This document shows positions 37,578 through 48,288 of a DNA stretch of 48,369 nt, piece after piece. The position numbers were made by a program, and so were the translations under genes. The stretch is from Rhizophlyctis rosea (taxonomy: Eukaryota > Chytridiomycota > Chytridiomycetes > Rhizophlyctidales > Rhizophlyctidaceae). The stretch spans positions 1 to 48,369 of the forward strand of contig JADGJC010000299.1 in NCBI GenBank assembly GCA_027596075.1. The letters run 5' to 3'. The number at the start of each line of letters is the position of its first letter. The first letter of the stretch is position 1. The notes under the pieces were generated by a model that was not told the DNA's origin, made no database searches, and was given only the letters and a program-made list of their open reading frames with translations.

Positions 37578-39674
37578 AAAAAAAAAAGTTCGTCCCCCAA
37601 TCATCGAGCGCAAAACCCCCCAAAAGTTCTCCACCAACCTCGAATACGATCCAACCGCAACCTGCATAACATACAACCCGTCAACAGTCACTATCCAATG
37701 GCCGTCGGAAACCCCAACAGCAGGAAGAGTCACGACCCCAGCGCAAGGAGCAGCCAAATCTGAACCGAGGAAATTTAATTATGATGCGGTGTTGGGGTAC
37801 GAGGATGGACAGGCTGCTGTGTATGAGAAAGTGGTTGAGGTAGGGTGGTCGCGATTGTGGAGAAGTGTGTCGAGGGCGAATGTTAGCGTACTGAACCTGT
37901 TGATACGTAGCCGTTGATCAGAAAATGCTTGGAAGGATATAACGGCTGTGTTTTCTGTTATGTGAGTGTGTCCCTTGGCTGGAGGGGTACCCACATTTGT
38001 TCCTGGTTATTGATTTGTAAGACTCAATGGCATGTACATCTAGGGACAAACCGCGAGGTAAAAGTACGGCAAATACAACGCACCCAAGATCCTCGTAACT
38101 CACCGACCCATCCGCCTTTCACACAGTGGAAAAACCTATGTACGTATGGCCCACTCTTAAAAGTCCGCATCCCACGAGCCTCAAACCCCTAAGCTTTCCC
38201 CACCAGACCATGGAAGGCCCCAAGCGTGGAGCCGATCTTGAACCCCCAACAGATCCCAAAGACCCCGACACGGGCATCATTCTACGTGTCGCCTCCCAAA
38301 TCACAACCCACATCCGAAAAGCCGCCAAAACCAACCCGGAACTGGAATATTTTGTGAAAGCGAGCTATTTGGAGATTTATCAGGAGGGGTTGACGGATTT
38401 GTTGGTTGAGCGGTCGGAACAGAGTAAATGCACAGAAGTGTTCAGTTGATTTTACTACTACTGTTGCTGACACCGCGCGCGCGCGCGGTTCTATCTCCAG
38501 GTGATTTGCGGATTAGACAAGACCCGGACTCGGTGACTGGTCGGGACCTGTATATCTCTGGAATCACCGAGCGGTCGCTCTCGTCTATTCAGGATTATGT
38601 TAAATTGCTTCTGATCGGTGGACGGCACCGGACTGTGGGGGAAACCAACATGAACGAGGTATTTACAATTGGTTGGGCTCTCTTTGGATGTTATGGCACA
38701 CCCAGGTCAACAACTCCGGTTCCTGGATCCATAGGTATCGAGTCGATCACATGCAGTCCTGACACTTACAATCGAAGAGAGGCGGAAACCCGAGTCCGGA
38801 ATGTCGACCGAAGAAGCGGAAATGTTGGCCAAACACGGCAAGAAACGGTCGAAGATACATCTTATCGATTTGGCTGGTGCGCGCTTTTTTTGTTTTCCGA
38901 TTTTTCTCCTGTTTTTGGAGTGTTGCTAAAGCTGACGGAGTATAGGGAGCGAAAGAGCAAACGCAACCGGCGCAACGGGCGATCGTCTGAAAGAAGGCTC
39001 GGCCATAAATCAATCCCTTTCATGCCTTGGGAATGTCATCAACGCTTTAACAACCAGCCAAAAGCACGTTCCATACCGTGATTCAAAGCTGACGTACTTG
39101 TTGAGCGACAGGTAAAAAATGGCGTATCATTTTATCGCACCCACATTGGCCCTTTTTAAACTGAACCGAAAAAAACCCACATTATCCCGACAGCATCGGT
39201 GGAAACTCCCTCACCCTAATGATAACCTGCGTAACACCCACCCTATCCAACCACGACGAATCCCTTTCCACCCTACGTTTCGCCGAGCGCGTCAAGAAGG
39301 TGAAGAACGCCGCCAAGGTCAACGTCGACGCCACCATGATGCGCATCATGCAGCTTGAGGCGGAGATCAAAGCGTTGCGTGATATGCTTGCGAAATGTAC
39401 GTGTGGGGCCGCAAGGGGGTTGGAGAAGGTTGGAAAGGATGTGGGGGTGGGCGGGGAAGGTGGTGGACGTGATGTGTGGGGGCCATCAAGTGGGTCGGAA
39501 AGTAGGGAGATGCCGTGGTATAAGCGGATTTTTAAGCAGTGTGCTGGTGGGGCGGGGAGAGCGAAATCTACGACGTCTAGGGTTACCCCTGTGGTTTCGG
39601 GGAGCGCGGATGGAGATGAGGAGGAGGAGGAGACGGTGTTGAAGAGTTCTGCGGGGAAGTTGCAATTCGCGTGA
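37477..39674 (+). CDS. kinesin motor protein (N-terminal motor)
   Basis: This is a microtubule motor with an almost complete kinesin head and a short tail. Exons: up to 37839, 37911-37961, 38044-38057, 38127-38139, 38207-38423, 38501-38658, 38735-38876, 38946-39111 and 39194-39674. All junctions are GT-AG and in phase. The spliced product reads [34 protein letters not shown] (P-loop), [23 protein letters not shown] (switch I), IDLAGSERA (switch II), [20 protein letters not shown] and [15 protein letters not shown] (neck), so all nucleotide-binding motifs are intact. The C-terminal ~130 residues after the neck have a short helix and a Gly/Ser-rich tail without a cargo domain. The initiator is not visible: the first exon is open from 37429 without an ATG and contains C20A20, so upstream exons or a sequence error are likely. 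The kinesin subfamily is not assigned. Confidence 0.88.
37548..37587 (+). repeat. C20A20 homopolymer tract
   Basis: Exactly 20 C are followed by exactly 20 A, just before the first conserved kinesin residues (KVRPP). Read in frame it encodes six Pro, one Gln and six Lys. It may instead be intronic, since AAAG|TT could act as an acceptor. Lengths of such runs are unreliable in assemblies. Confidence 0.8.
38473..38488 (+). repeat. alternating CG palindrome inside a kinesin intron
   Basis: CCGCGCGCGCGCGCGG lies in the 77-bp intron 38424-38500. It is self-complementary and of alternating purine-pyrimidine type, so it has Z-DNA and hairpin potential. It lies just upstream of the acceptor. Confidence 0.7.
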
Positions 39675-42263
39675 TGGGTCGGATTCTAGAAGAAAGGATA
39701 GTGTTCAAGGGTCAAAATCCTGATGTTGCAAACGTTAGTGCAGTCGGACCCGGGTGTTTTGGCGGCGGTGTTGTTTCACTGCAATCCACTCGCACTTCCG
39801 AGGGGCTGCAAGCGCCGGAGAAGTGCCTTTGCCCCCAAGCAGTCCAAGCGCTCATGGGCGTGGGCTTCGAAGGAGGCCGCTCGCGGCCGACCCGTGCGAA
39901 GCATTTATAATTGACTGGGAGAGCTTCTCGCCTGGGCCTCCCCCACAATGGACATAATGGACCATCGCGTCGACACATGGCATATATCGTGTAACCCCAT
40001 CATTGACGGTTTCCCGTATCGAGGACGATATGAATGGCTTGTTTCAAGTAGCTCTATAGATACCTCTACGCCCATCCTGTTACGGCACATACGTAATCGC
40101 CACATCTCCAAGAAGTCCAGGAGAAAAAATCTGGTGCCATCACGTAGTATGGATGTTGCAGTCCTTCGTTAAACGCGACATGCATGGATTGCTCTAGTTG
40201 TTGACCCCATGAGTAACGAAACTTCAAATTTCCCCTTCACTTTCCACCAAGTACCTCGAGGAACAGGAAAAAAAAGATAGGAAGGGGGCCCAGAATTCGT
40301 TCAATAGCTTCTATGTCAGGCAACTGCACGCGTTTTGAAGGCAAGAAAGCGATGGTTGACGTGTGCATCCGCTTTTCCTTCTTGGTTCTGCTACCAATCA
40401 GTCTCCTTCCCATCACAACCCGAAAAACGTGAGATGGGTAATCGTGTGAATGCCGCCAGTACGGATATCGCCCTCCGCAGCGTGGGCTGCAATACAATTC
40501 CCAACAGAGTGCACAGATGAACCATCAGACACTTCGACAATCGTAAGGGATTTTGATGTGGTCGCTTCAGGCCCAGCGCGCCCTCGAACATACATCATGC
40601 GCAATCGACTCTTTCCAGAGATGCAAAACCACTGTACATGACGTTCGCCAGACCGACTTTTTGTCTACACGTCGCCCTTGACAAGTCTTCAGGTCATGGC
40701 TGATGGAGTTTGGGGATGTTGTGCGGGTGTCCGAGTTGGTGTAGTGGTTTTTAGTAGGACCACCCTTCGGCAAATTCATTTGTTTCAGCCCCGACTGCCG
40801 GTGATCAGACTCAGTGGGAAAAATCGAGAGTAGGGCAACAGAAGTGTATCTTCAAGTCATCCTGTAGTACGTGCGGGTATGATATGGCTGCACGAAGTCA
40901 AAACCAATGCAAGACCATACTGCTTTTTTCCACACTTCAAGTGTAAACAAAGACTACCCAATAAGCCTTTACTGTAGCATGGAGGTCCTTCAACGTACTG
41001 CCGTTATCTGCTGCATCACCTTTACATGACTTCGATAGGCGAAACAATCATTTCCCAAACGGATCGCGCCGCAAGTGAACCAACTGGGTGGTTTCATCGC
41101 TTCAAGGGAATGCTCACGCGCATCATGAACGACTTAGGGGCTTCCACACCAATGTCAGTCGTCTTTTCGCTCGAGTGGGTTTAACCTTCTCCAGCTTATA
41201 TTTAGCGGCTTGACATTCCCGTCATGGAAATGAGGATCATACACTACAACGCATAAAGTAGCAAAATTACATGTATCGGCCCAGTGCCACAAATACCTTC
41301 AGTCGTGGATGCCTCCTTGACTCAGAGACCACGATGGACGCTGAGAATCGATTTGAAAAACAGCAGTTGCTGTCCTTATCAAGGACCTTCTACCGACATT
41401 TTCGCCGATTCCCTTCTTGACTCTAACAAGAACAAGGTGCTCAGCAAAACGGAAGCATCTCCCTTCCATCCATTGGGTTCAAGAGTAGCGTGGAACAGGA
41501 GTCAATTTCCTGCTCCATGCGCAGCTAAATATTCTCCTCAGTGAAGGAGGCGGGAACCAGTGCACTGCACACACCATTAGCTTCATATTTCAATCGCCAA
41601 TCGTCCGCGAACTGCATAACACCGCCCGTTCTTCATCACTGGCGAAAAGGTGTAATGAAGATTCCATCCCATGCCGCCCAATGCTTCATGGTGTCGCAGA
41701 ACGCTTGCTCTGGTGAGCACTCCGAACACTCATACACAACTGTTGTATTGTTGTCTTGACGTGGTTGTGCCACCGACCAGTACCCTGGATTATATGAGAG
41801 TTATGAGGGCAGTTTACATCTCAATGTATAGAGTCCCGTCACTATTGCAACAGATGGGACAAGTTCCTCCCTATTTGCAACTGAGATACTACTACTACCA
41901 ATGCGCTGTCATTATTACGTCTGCTGGTATTGCTCAGTGCAGGAGAGGCAGGAGTTGCAAATAAGCGCTTTGCTGCATTGTATTGCACCTTTTTCCTCTC
42001 TCGGCCGGCGAGGGGGCATTCGAGAGATTCTGTCCAACGAGCAAAAACATAACATCAGAGAACAGGCATGGTTTGCCTCATGTCGCTCATATCCTGAATT
42101 GATCGACGGGGTTCTGGAGTATGGAATGTCAAGCAGATGAATTGGGCGATGTCATGGATGATGAACCAACAGATGACGTTGGGTTGCAGTGAACATGCCA
42201 TAGTTTGCCATGTCATTGGTAATATCCCAGGTCGGAGGGAGGTAGGGAGAATCGTAAGAACCG
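39675..42263. other. spacer without a supported gene
   Basis: The first ~230 bases after the kinesin stop are GC-rich and hairpin-bearing (listed). The remainder is AT-richer with only short overlapping open frames. Confidence 0.45.
39792..39902. repeat. two GC-rich hairpins downstream of the kinesin gene
   Basis: Hairpin 1 (39792-39826): GCACTTCCG pairs with CGGAGAAGTGC around GGGGC-TGCAA-GCGCC. Hairpin 2 (39864-39902): GCTTCG pairs with CGAAGC, enclosing GGCCGC-TC-GCGGCC. They could act in mRNA 3' end structure or belong to the window's palindrome family. Confidence 0.5.
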
Positions 42264-42527
42264 TCACAATTGCGGCTCTTCGCACGGAAAGGGCGGACGG
42301 CGGACCTTCAAATGACCAATCACTAAGGGCTCTGCAGGGAATGCAGGAGAGACTTTCGGTATGTGGGTAGTGACGATAGGCCGACCCGGCAGAGATTGGT
42401 AAATATCGCATCCATGTCTATGGCCGTGTGCATTCGTCACCTGTGACGATCCAGCAATGTAGTGCGACGATCGGAGGAGTAGGCAGAAGCAGAACGCAGC
42501 TAACGTAAGCCGTCGTCCCTGCCTCAT
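42264..42527 (-). CDS. possible small secreted protein
   Basis: The 87-residue frame from a true ATG begins MRQGRRLTLAAFCFCLLL, a basic stretch and hydrophobic core like a signal peptide, with a likely cleavage near HYIAGSS. The mature part is short, His- and Pro-containing, with two or three cysteines and no known domain. There is no supporting splice pattern or family, so it may be chance. Confidence 0.3.
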   Translation of the reverse strand: MRQGRRLTLAAFCFCLLLRSSHYIAGSSQVTNAHGHRHGCDIYQSLPGRPIVTTHIPKVSPAFPAEPLVIGHLKVRRPPFPCEEPQL

Positions 42528-43789
42528 TTTTGGCTGCTTTGGGCCAAGGGCCAAAGGAGGAACAGATTACTTCAAAAGACACAGTTCTTTTTCCTTGTGA
42601 CGAGATCTCCTGAAAGGCGAGCGGACGTGAGTCTTTGGTACCGAAATGACAAATGCTTGTTTTTCTGGGTATATAGACTTTCCCGGAATGGAGGTGCTGT
42701 TCGCCCTATCGTCGCCCTACCGGCAAATCTGAGGAGTCGGGTTGTCCCGTTCCGCGAGTCGTTTCTTTTTGTCCTGTCGACTCTGTATGTCATCAAGATA
42801 GTCATTGCAAAGTTCTTCGAGAGCTGTATTCCTTGCAAAACTGTTTGGAGGAAAATGGCTCTTCCCGCTGCACACTATACCCTTCCCTGTTTCCTTTTTT
42901 TTTTTTTCTTCCAGTAGGTACATAGAAATCGGAGTGATAAAAGATTATGTTCTATCAAGATTCAGCAGCGCAGCTGATACAGAGTGGATTTCCTTCGAAA
43001 GCAAGCAAGCTGAGTGAACGCTCTCCCCTCTACAATTTGAGGTTATCCTTGATGAAGGCGTTTTTCAGCTAAATCCAAAAAGCCTGGCACTACCATTTTC
43101 ATCTTCTTCAATGCTACGTAGATGATTCTACCATAAAAATGTTTCAATATCAAGCGCAATATTTCCTTTCTGTGAGGATCCTGAAAAGCGGGGTCACTAT
43201 CGTTTTATTCAGAATGTTGCCCCAGTCCTTGTTACATATATTTGGAGGTTTTCTGCGTCGCCGTTGCAACCTCACATTCAGCGAATCCGACTTGTTCAGT
43301 ATGTCTACGCATCGATATTGCAATAAACGTCTGCCATTTTCTACTGTTCGTTGATTTGCCGCTTGTCGGCCGAAGCAAAACGATCTGATTGTGGAGCGGA
43401 CTTATGATCAACTTGATTGCCAAATATGTGGGGGGCGACTTTTACAAGGTCCCATTGCGGATACGAGCATGCCGTGCTGGCCCCTCAACAGAATCTTACA
43501 GATCTATGGATGACCAACGATTTGATATGCAAATCGACTTGGACAGCTGAAACGCATCGCATGGGGCTTCCACAGGAGATGTTACAATTTCAGACAAAAG
43601 TTGCCACCGTCACCCTATTCGCAGTTTCGTGTTGGAATGTTCCTGTGCGCAGACGTCAAACTAGATGCAGCAGTGTTTTCTTTTGACATTTGATGACCAC
43701 TTAAACGATTACATGGGACATTTCCACTTTTGACTGAGATATGGCAGATGATCGCGTCCCTATCCTCGACAAGCGTCCAATAGAACGTT

Positions 43790-43821
43790 GGCTAGTTCGG
43801 TCCGCACGGACCGAACTAGCC
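43790..43821. repeat. perfect 15-bp inverted repeat with 2-nt loop
   Basis: GGCTAGTTCGGTCCG, CA, CGGACCGAACTAGCC. The arms are fully complementary. The left arm shares 13 nt with the degenerate palindrome at 17504-17535. Confidence 0.85.
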
Positions 43822-43970
43822 CATCCTCCATTGGTGGAATTGTGGGGCATTTGATGACATACGACGCACATCCTTCAGCGACATGATTGTCTTAATGCCA
43901 TAAGAAGCACATGAATTCTCAGATTGTCCTTGTAGAATGACATCAAATTTACAATGAGGAACTGTCGGGC

Positions 43971-44037
43971 TTTACCAATGGTTGATGGGCTTGTGTCGGC
44001 CCGCGGGCCAGCACAAGCCGGTGCATCATTGGTGTAA
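43971..44037. repeat. long imperfect inverted repeat (~33-bp arms)
   Basis: The left arm runs from TTTACCAATGG to GTGTCGGCCCG and the right arm from CGGGCCAGCACAAGCC to TTGGTGTAAA. They pair over about 33 bp with a few mismatches and bulges and almost no loop. It lies 150 bp from the 43790 palindrome. Confidence 0.75.
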
Positions 44038-44543
44038 ACCGGAAATCTACCAAACCGCGGATCACAAGGGTGTCTGACAATCGATCGTCATGATTGGGGT
44101 TTTCTCGCACTCCACCCAGCCATCAACATCCCTTTTTTTCGATCGCGCTTCATCAGTTTCAATGTCGGACTTTCTCCTTTTTGTTCGCATTTTCTTAACC
44201 ATGCGTGCAGACAACGTCAAATCAGGCTCTCTCACACACGCGACGCAAATTTTCTTCAAAAGCAGGGAAAGAGCAGTTAAGCAATACACATTCCAACAAA
44301 TATACAAAGGCGCGCGTACGCACCCACAAGCTAAGCGAAAACGAATTGCAAATGAAAGCAAAAGAAGGAAGACAAAGCAACACAACGCAAAACAACAAAC
44401 AAACTATCATAAAGCAAATTGCTAAGCAGAAACACCAGGAATTACAACAAAGAACGAGCCTAACATACGCTATCAACAACGGACGGACTCTCCCAACACA
44501 AAATACCCCCAACCCCCCTACTACACACAATCACACAACGCCC

Positions 44544-47163
44544 TTACTCCGCCGGCACCTTCCCTTCCTCCCTCGCAACCTCACGAACCCCAACATCAAG
44601 AATCAATGGCCGCACCGCCGCTTCCCCACTCCCACTACTCGACCCCGCACTAATCTCCGTCGGCACCGACCGCCCACCCTCCTGCGGCCACTCAACATTC
44701 CCCATCCCCAACCCCAAAACATTACTCCCCTTTCCCTTCCCGGCCATCCCACCACTCGCACTCCCCGCCGTCCCCGGCACACCAACAACAGCCTGATTCG
44801 CTCTCGGCAGAATAGCACTGAACCTATCATAAACACCCTGAACGATATCCAACCCAGCCCCCATCTGCGTATGCGCCTGCTTCGAAGAATCCAACATCCG
44901 CTTCATTGCCGTGCCCATCTGCGACGCCGTATCCTGATATTGCAACGCAGCCGCCTTCAACAACCTCTTCTCCTGCTCCTCTTCCCTCCTAACCTTCTCA
45001 ATCCTCTCCGCCGCAGCCTCCTCAACACGCCCCTCAACCGCCCTCAACTGATCCCGCAACTTGATATTCTCCTCCCGCAACTTGATATTCTCCTCCGACG
45101 AACGCGTCTTCTCCATCCCCATCGCCGCAAACCGCTCCTCCAATTCCGCATACTTCTTCCTCTCCTCCACAAGCTCCCCGTCCCGTTCCACATAGATCTC
45201 CTCCACCTCCCTCTTCTCATTCTCCGCCTTATCAACCTGCGTCTGCAACAAAGCTTTCTCCGCCGCATATTGCGCAGCAGCCTCCTGCGCCCCCGCCGCT
45301 CTCGCCGCCGTGATTTTGACATCGTTCGTGGCGACGGTGTCCGCGTACAATAAAGCCGCAACACGATACTCGCCCTCCAAACCGCCAATGCCCATATTCA
45401 TCCCCAAAATGACAACATCCTTCCGTTCCGCCCACCTCTGGACGCAGCCCAAATCCCGGATAGCACAACGAACGTTACGGACGTCTGACGTGAGGACGCG
45501 ACCCCAACTCGCCGGAGTCGTCAAGTCGACTTGGGCAAGCGCTGCGCCGGATAGGGTGATGATAAGAGGATGGGTGGTGCCATCCTCTGCAGGTGTGGTT
45601 TGGACGCGGAGGGAGTGGAAGTAGAGGGTTAAGGTTGAGAGGTCGCGGAGGATCACCGTTTCCATGCTGCCGTTTGGAGTGCGGTGTGTGAGGAGTTGTC
45701 GCTCAACTGGGATGTCGAATATTGCGCGGACGTGGTCGATCAAGTTGTTGATGGTGATTTCGTCGATGTTGGTGGGGTCGACTAGGGCGGAGTTGGGTTG
45801 GAGAGTGGAGTCCTTGAAGATTGGTGAGTCATGGAGGTTTCGGTCCGCGATTGTGATGAGGAAGGAGACGGCGCTTTCAGTTGGGAATTGGTAGAAAGAC
45901 TCTACCATCAATTTGCTGTTTTCCATCTGCTTCCGTGCTTGAGACGCAGAAACCCCGATCTTCAAGACATCCCCCTTCTCTGTGGCGAACGCAAACAGAA
46001 CGCCAACTCCACTGTTCGTCGTAAGTTGGAGTGGGACGCTTTTCGTGTGGGGAGGGTAGTTCGCTATGCTTTGGGTGGCGAGATGTAGAATGTTGTATGT
46101 GATGGTACGATTGTCGCCAGAGGATGACGTGAAGGAAGCGGTGTGGTACTGTGATGTCGGGTCGGGGGTGGAGAGGTCGTTGATAACGCTATCAACATGC
46201 ACTATGATTGTAGTCATTTAAGTCCTCATTGTCATCAATACCATCGCATATGTGCAAGGTCTAATTTACCTTCGGCGCCCAATAACATCAGGATCTTGCC
46301 CAAGACTTTGCGGACAATCTCGACGCTGAAAAAGTCGTGATGCGCTTTTGCGAAAGTGGGCTCCAAAAACGTGAAACCGAGCGTCTCGACAAGCTTGTTG
46401 ACGCTTTCGCCTGGATTTAAAGTGATGATTAATGAGCTATTTGGAAGACTTGGTGGACAAAACCTTGATGTGCAAAGAACTCACATGCGACGGAGATCCC
46501 CTCGGCGTACAAATCATCGTCGGCAACTCCAGCAACGACAACCGAATCCAAACACAAGAAAGACATCTCCACTCCTACGCTCAACCCCGCCAACCCCGTC
46601 CCCACCACGAACGCCCTCCTCGGCACATCCTCCACCACCCCGTCAATCGCCTTATAGGCCTCATCCTGAAACATCTTGTCCAGTGCGCAAAACACAGAGT
46701 CGAGACCCGGCAAAGCACCCTTAGTGAGCCGACGCAACAGGGTATATTTTTCGAATGGGGTGCGCGCTGGCGTGACTGGGTCTGATGCGGTTTGGCTTTC
46801 GCGTCTTTGCTGATCCATACAAGCTGTCCACCAGATCTGAACAAGATGCTTGATTAATCGCTAGCTCGGAAAATACACAATTTTCCATTGACAATTCCCA
46901 AAGGGACCTACCCCAAAAATTCGGAGAATGTCTGGCCACGACCTCGCGTACAAGAATGCTTCTGCCGTCCATCCAACAATGGACTCAACCCACTTCTTGT
47001 ACAATGACGCCTTGCTGCGCCCTTCAAGCCCCTGCAACACCAATCCATCGAATCCCCTCTCGCGGCCATTCCGGATGGTTTCGAAGTTGTCGACAGCGAT
47101 AGGTTTGAAAAGTTCCAGTTCAACAGGCGTGTATTTCCCCGCCTATGTTTGCCTTTGAGACAT
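44544..47163 (-). CDS. coiled-coil protein of unknown family, with in-frame TAG near its start
   Basis: Proposed exons are 47163-46912, 46836-46485, 46410-46270 and 46201-44544. Introns of 75, 74 and 68 bp have good sites (GGG|GTAGGT, GCAT|GTGAGT, GAAG|GTAAAT) and phase is kept throughout. From 47142 onward the product is about 793 residues. The N-terminal half is globular, with segments such as ASLYKKWVESIVGWTAEAFL and LDSVFCALDKMFQDEAYKAI. The region about 45320-44940 is a charged coiled coil, including a 21-bp tandem duplication that codes EENIKLR twice. The tail is Gly/Ser-rich. ATG 47163 has an excellent context (CCAACATGTC) and is in frame, but codon 7 is TAG. Alternatives are an upstream exon spliced at CATAG|GCG, or a start at ATG 46818 (MDQQRRES, 710 residues). 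I recognise no family and infer no function. Confidence 0.75.
45053..45094 (-). repeat. 21-bp tandem duplication in the coiled-coil region
   Basis: CCCGCAACTTGATATTCTCCT occurs twice head to tail on the plus strand, duplicating seven residues (EENIKLR). The duplication keeps the heptad phase of the coiled coil. Confidence 0.9.
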
Positions 47164-47777
47164 GTTGGCTGTAGTGAATGTTCGGTTTTATGATTATGAG
47201 AATGACTTTTAGCAATGTGAGGAAAACGTGGGTATTTATGTCGATGTGAAATTAGTCGCGCGCGGGAATATGATGAACGGTCAGTCTCGATATGGGAAAG
47301 GTCAAGGAACTGTTCGTGGTTCGGTTCTGCCGTGGAAATATCGGCTGGTATGGCTGTTGGTGGACGTCAGTTGCACAGTCAATGATCGCACCCTGTCGAA
47401 TAAACAAACAATAAGAGTCAAAAATACTTGCCTGCCGGTGCAGACTATGACGGATGAAAAGACGTTCCACGGTGCAACACTCTCACGGGCGGAGAGCAAT
47501 AGTAGTGACGCTATTGAAAGTTTACGACTTGTCGATAGCGGGTGGCGAAATGGAGGTGTGGGAAGATGAGGTTGCGACGGGGGTGCCAGTCAGTGAAGCA
47601 AGTGGGTTGGTGGTGGTGGGGTCTCTCCACCAACTGTGCCTCCATCTTGTGAGCAATCAGTAGGCATCAGGAATGCCACGGGCAATGAGTCACGCTGAAT
47701 CATACAATTGGGTAATCAGTGATCGTCCGTTGGATCGGCATGTGATGAATGGAGGAAGCCTTGGGAAAATGCATTGA

Positions 47778-48288
47778 ATGCAGGCATCAGACTCAACTTC
47801 GCTTTCTCACCAGTTTCTCACCACTTTCCCCCCATTTTCCCACCATTTTCCCACCATTTTCCCACCGTTCTCAATTCACATCCCTCGCACACCAAAGACA
47901 ACACCAACCAACACCAGCTTCAATCTGTGCAACTTATGCTCTAGCTGTCGCTCGTCTTTGAGCCGCACACCTTCTCCACATGGTCGCTTACGACCGAGGC
48001 CAACCCCCCAGCCGCCTTCCATTCCCATAAGCCTATTGGAGTGGAAAATCGTCCAACCACTTTCCGCAGTCTCTGACAGAGTGAGTGTTTCTGTGCGCGG
48101 GTTTTGATGGATGGAGGGGTAAAGCTTAGTGGTTGGTGCCTTTCTAAAAACTTGTCGTTGCTCATTCACAGGCCATCCTCATTCAACGACTTCTTCTGGA
48201 TATCCAAGACCATAACGGAATCGCTGAACGTGCTGGCCCTTCGTACGAGGTGCTTCGCATAAAAGCTGGATCCAACGCTGGAGCGTGA
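47778..48288 (+). CDS. tentative two-exon small protein near the window edge
   Basis: An open frame from ATG 47778 runs to a consensus donor (GACAGA|GTGAGT at 48081). A 91-bp intron ends TTCACAG (48171), and exon 2 (48172-48288) continues in phase as AILIQRLLLDIQDHNGIAER to a TGA. The total would be 139 residues. The last ~55 residues (from SLLEWKIVQPLSAVSDR) look protein-like. The first ~60 are Pro/Phe/Thr-rich and overlap an 11-bp tandem repeat, so they are more probably leader sequence with the true start elsewhere. No family is recognised. Confidence 0.3.
47834..47866 (+). repeat. 11-bp tandem repeat, three copies
   Basis: ATTTTCCCACC is repeated three times without interruption in a pyrimidine-rich stretch. 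It sits where a promoter or leader of the tentative gene at 47778-48288 would be, so it could be a repeated factor-binding site or a simple minisatellite. Confidence 0.8.

Larger units (their letters stand above)
42528..44543. other. spacer with two strong palindromes
   Basis: No gene is supported. A run of 13 T lies near 42896-42908. Palindromes at 43790-43821 and 43971-44037 are listed. The right end is the 3' flank of the next gene. Confidence 0.45.

Noticed and set aside
38428..39081. Single plus-strand open frame across kinesin exons (217 residues)
   Set aside because: It contains only one true kinesin exon in frame; the rest is intron and other exons read out of frame.
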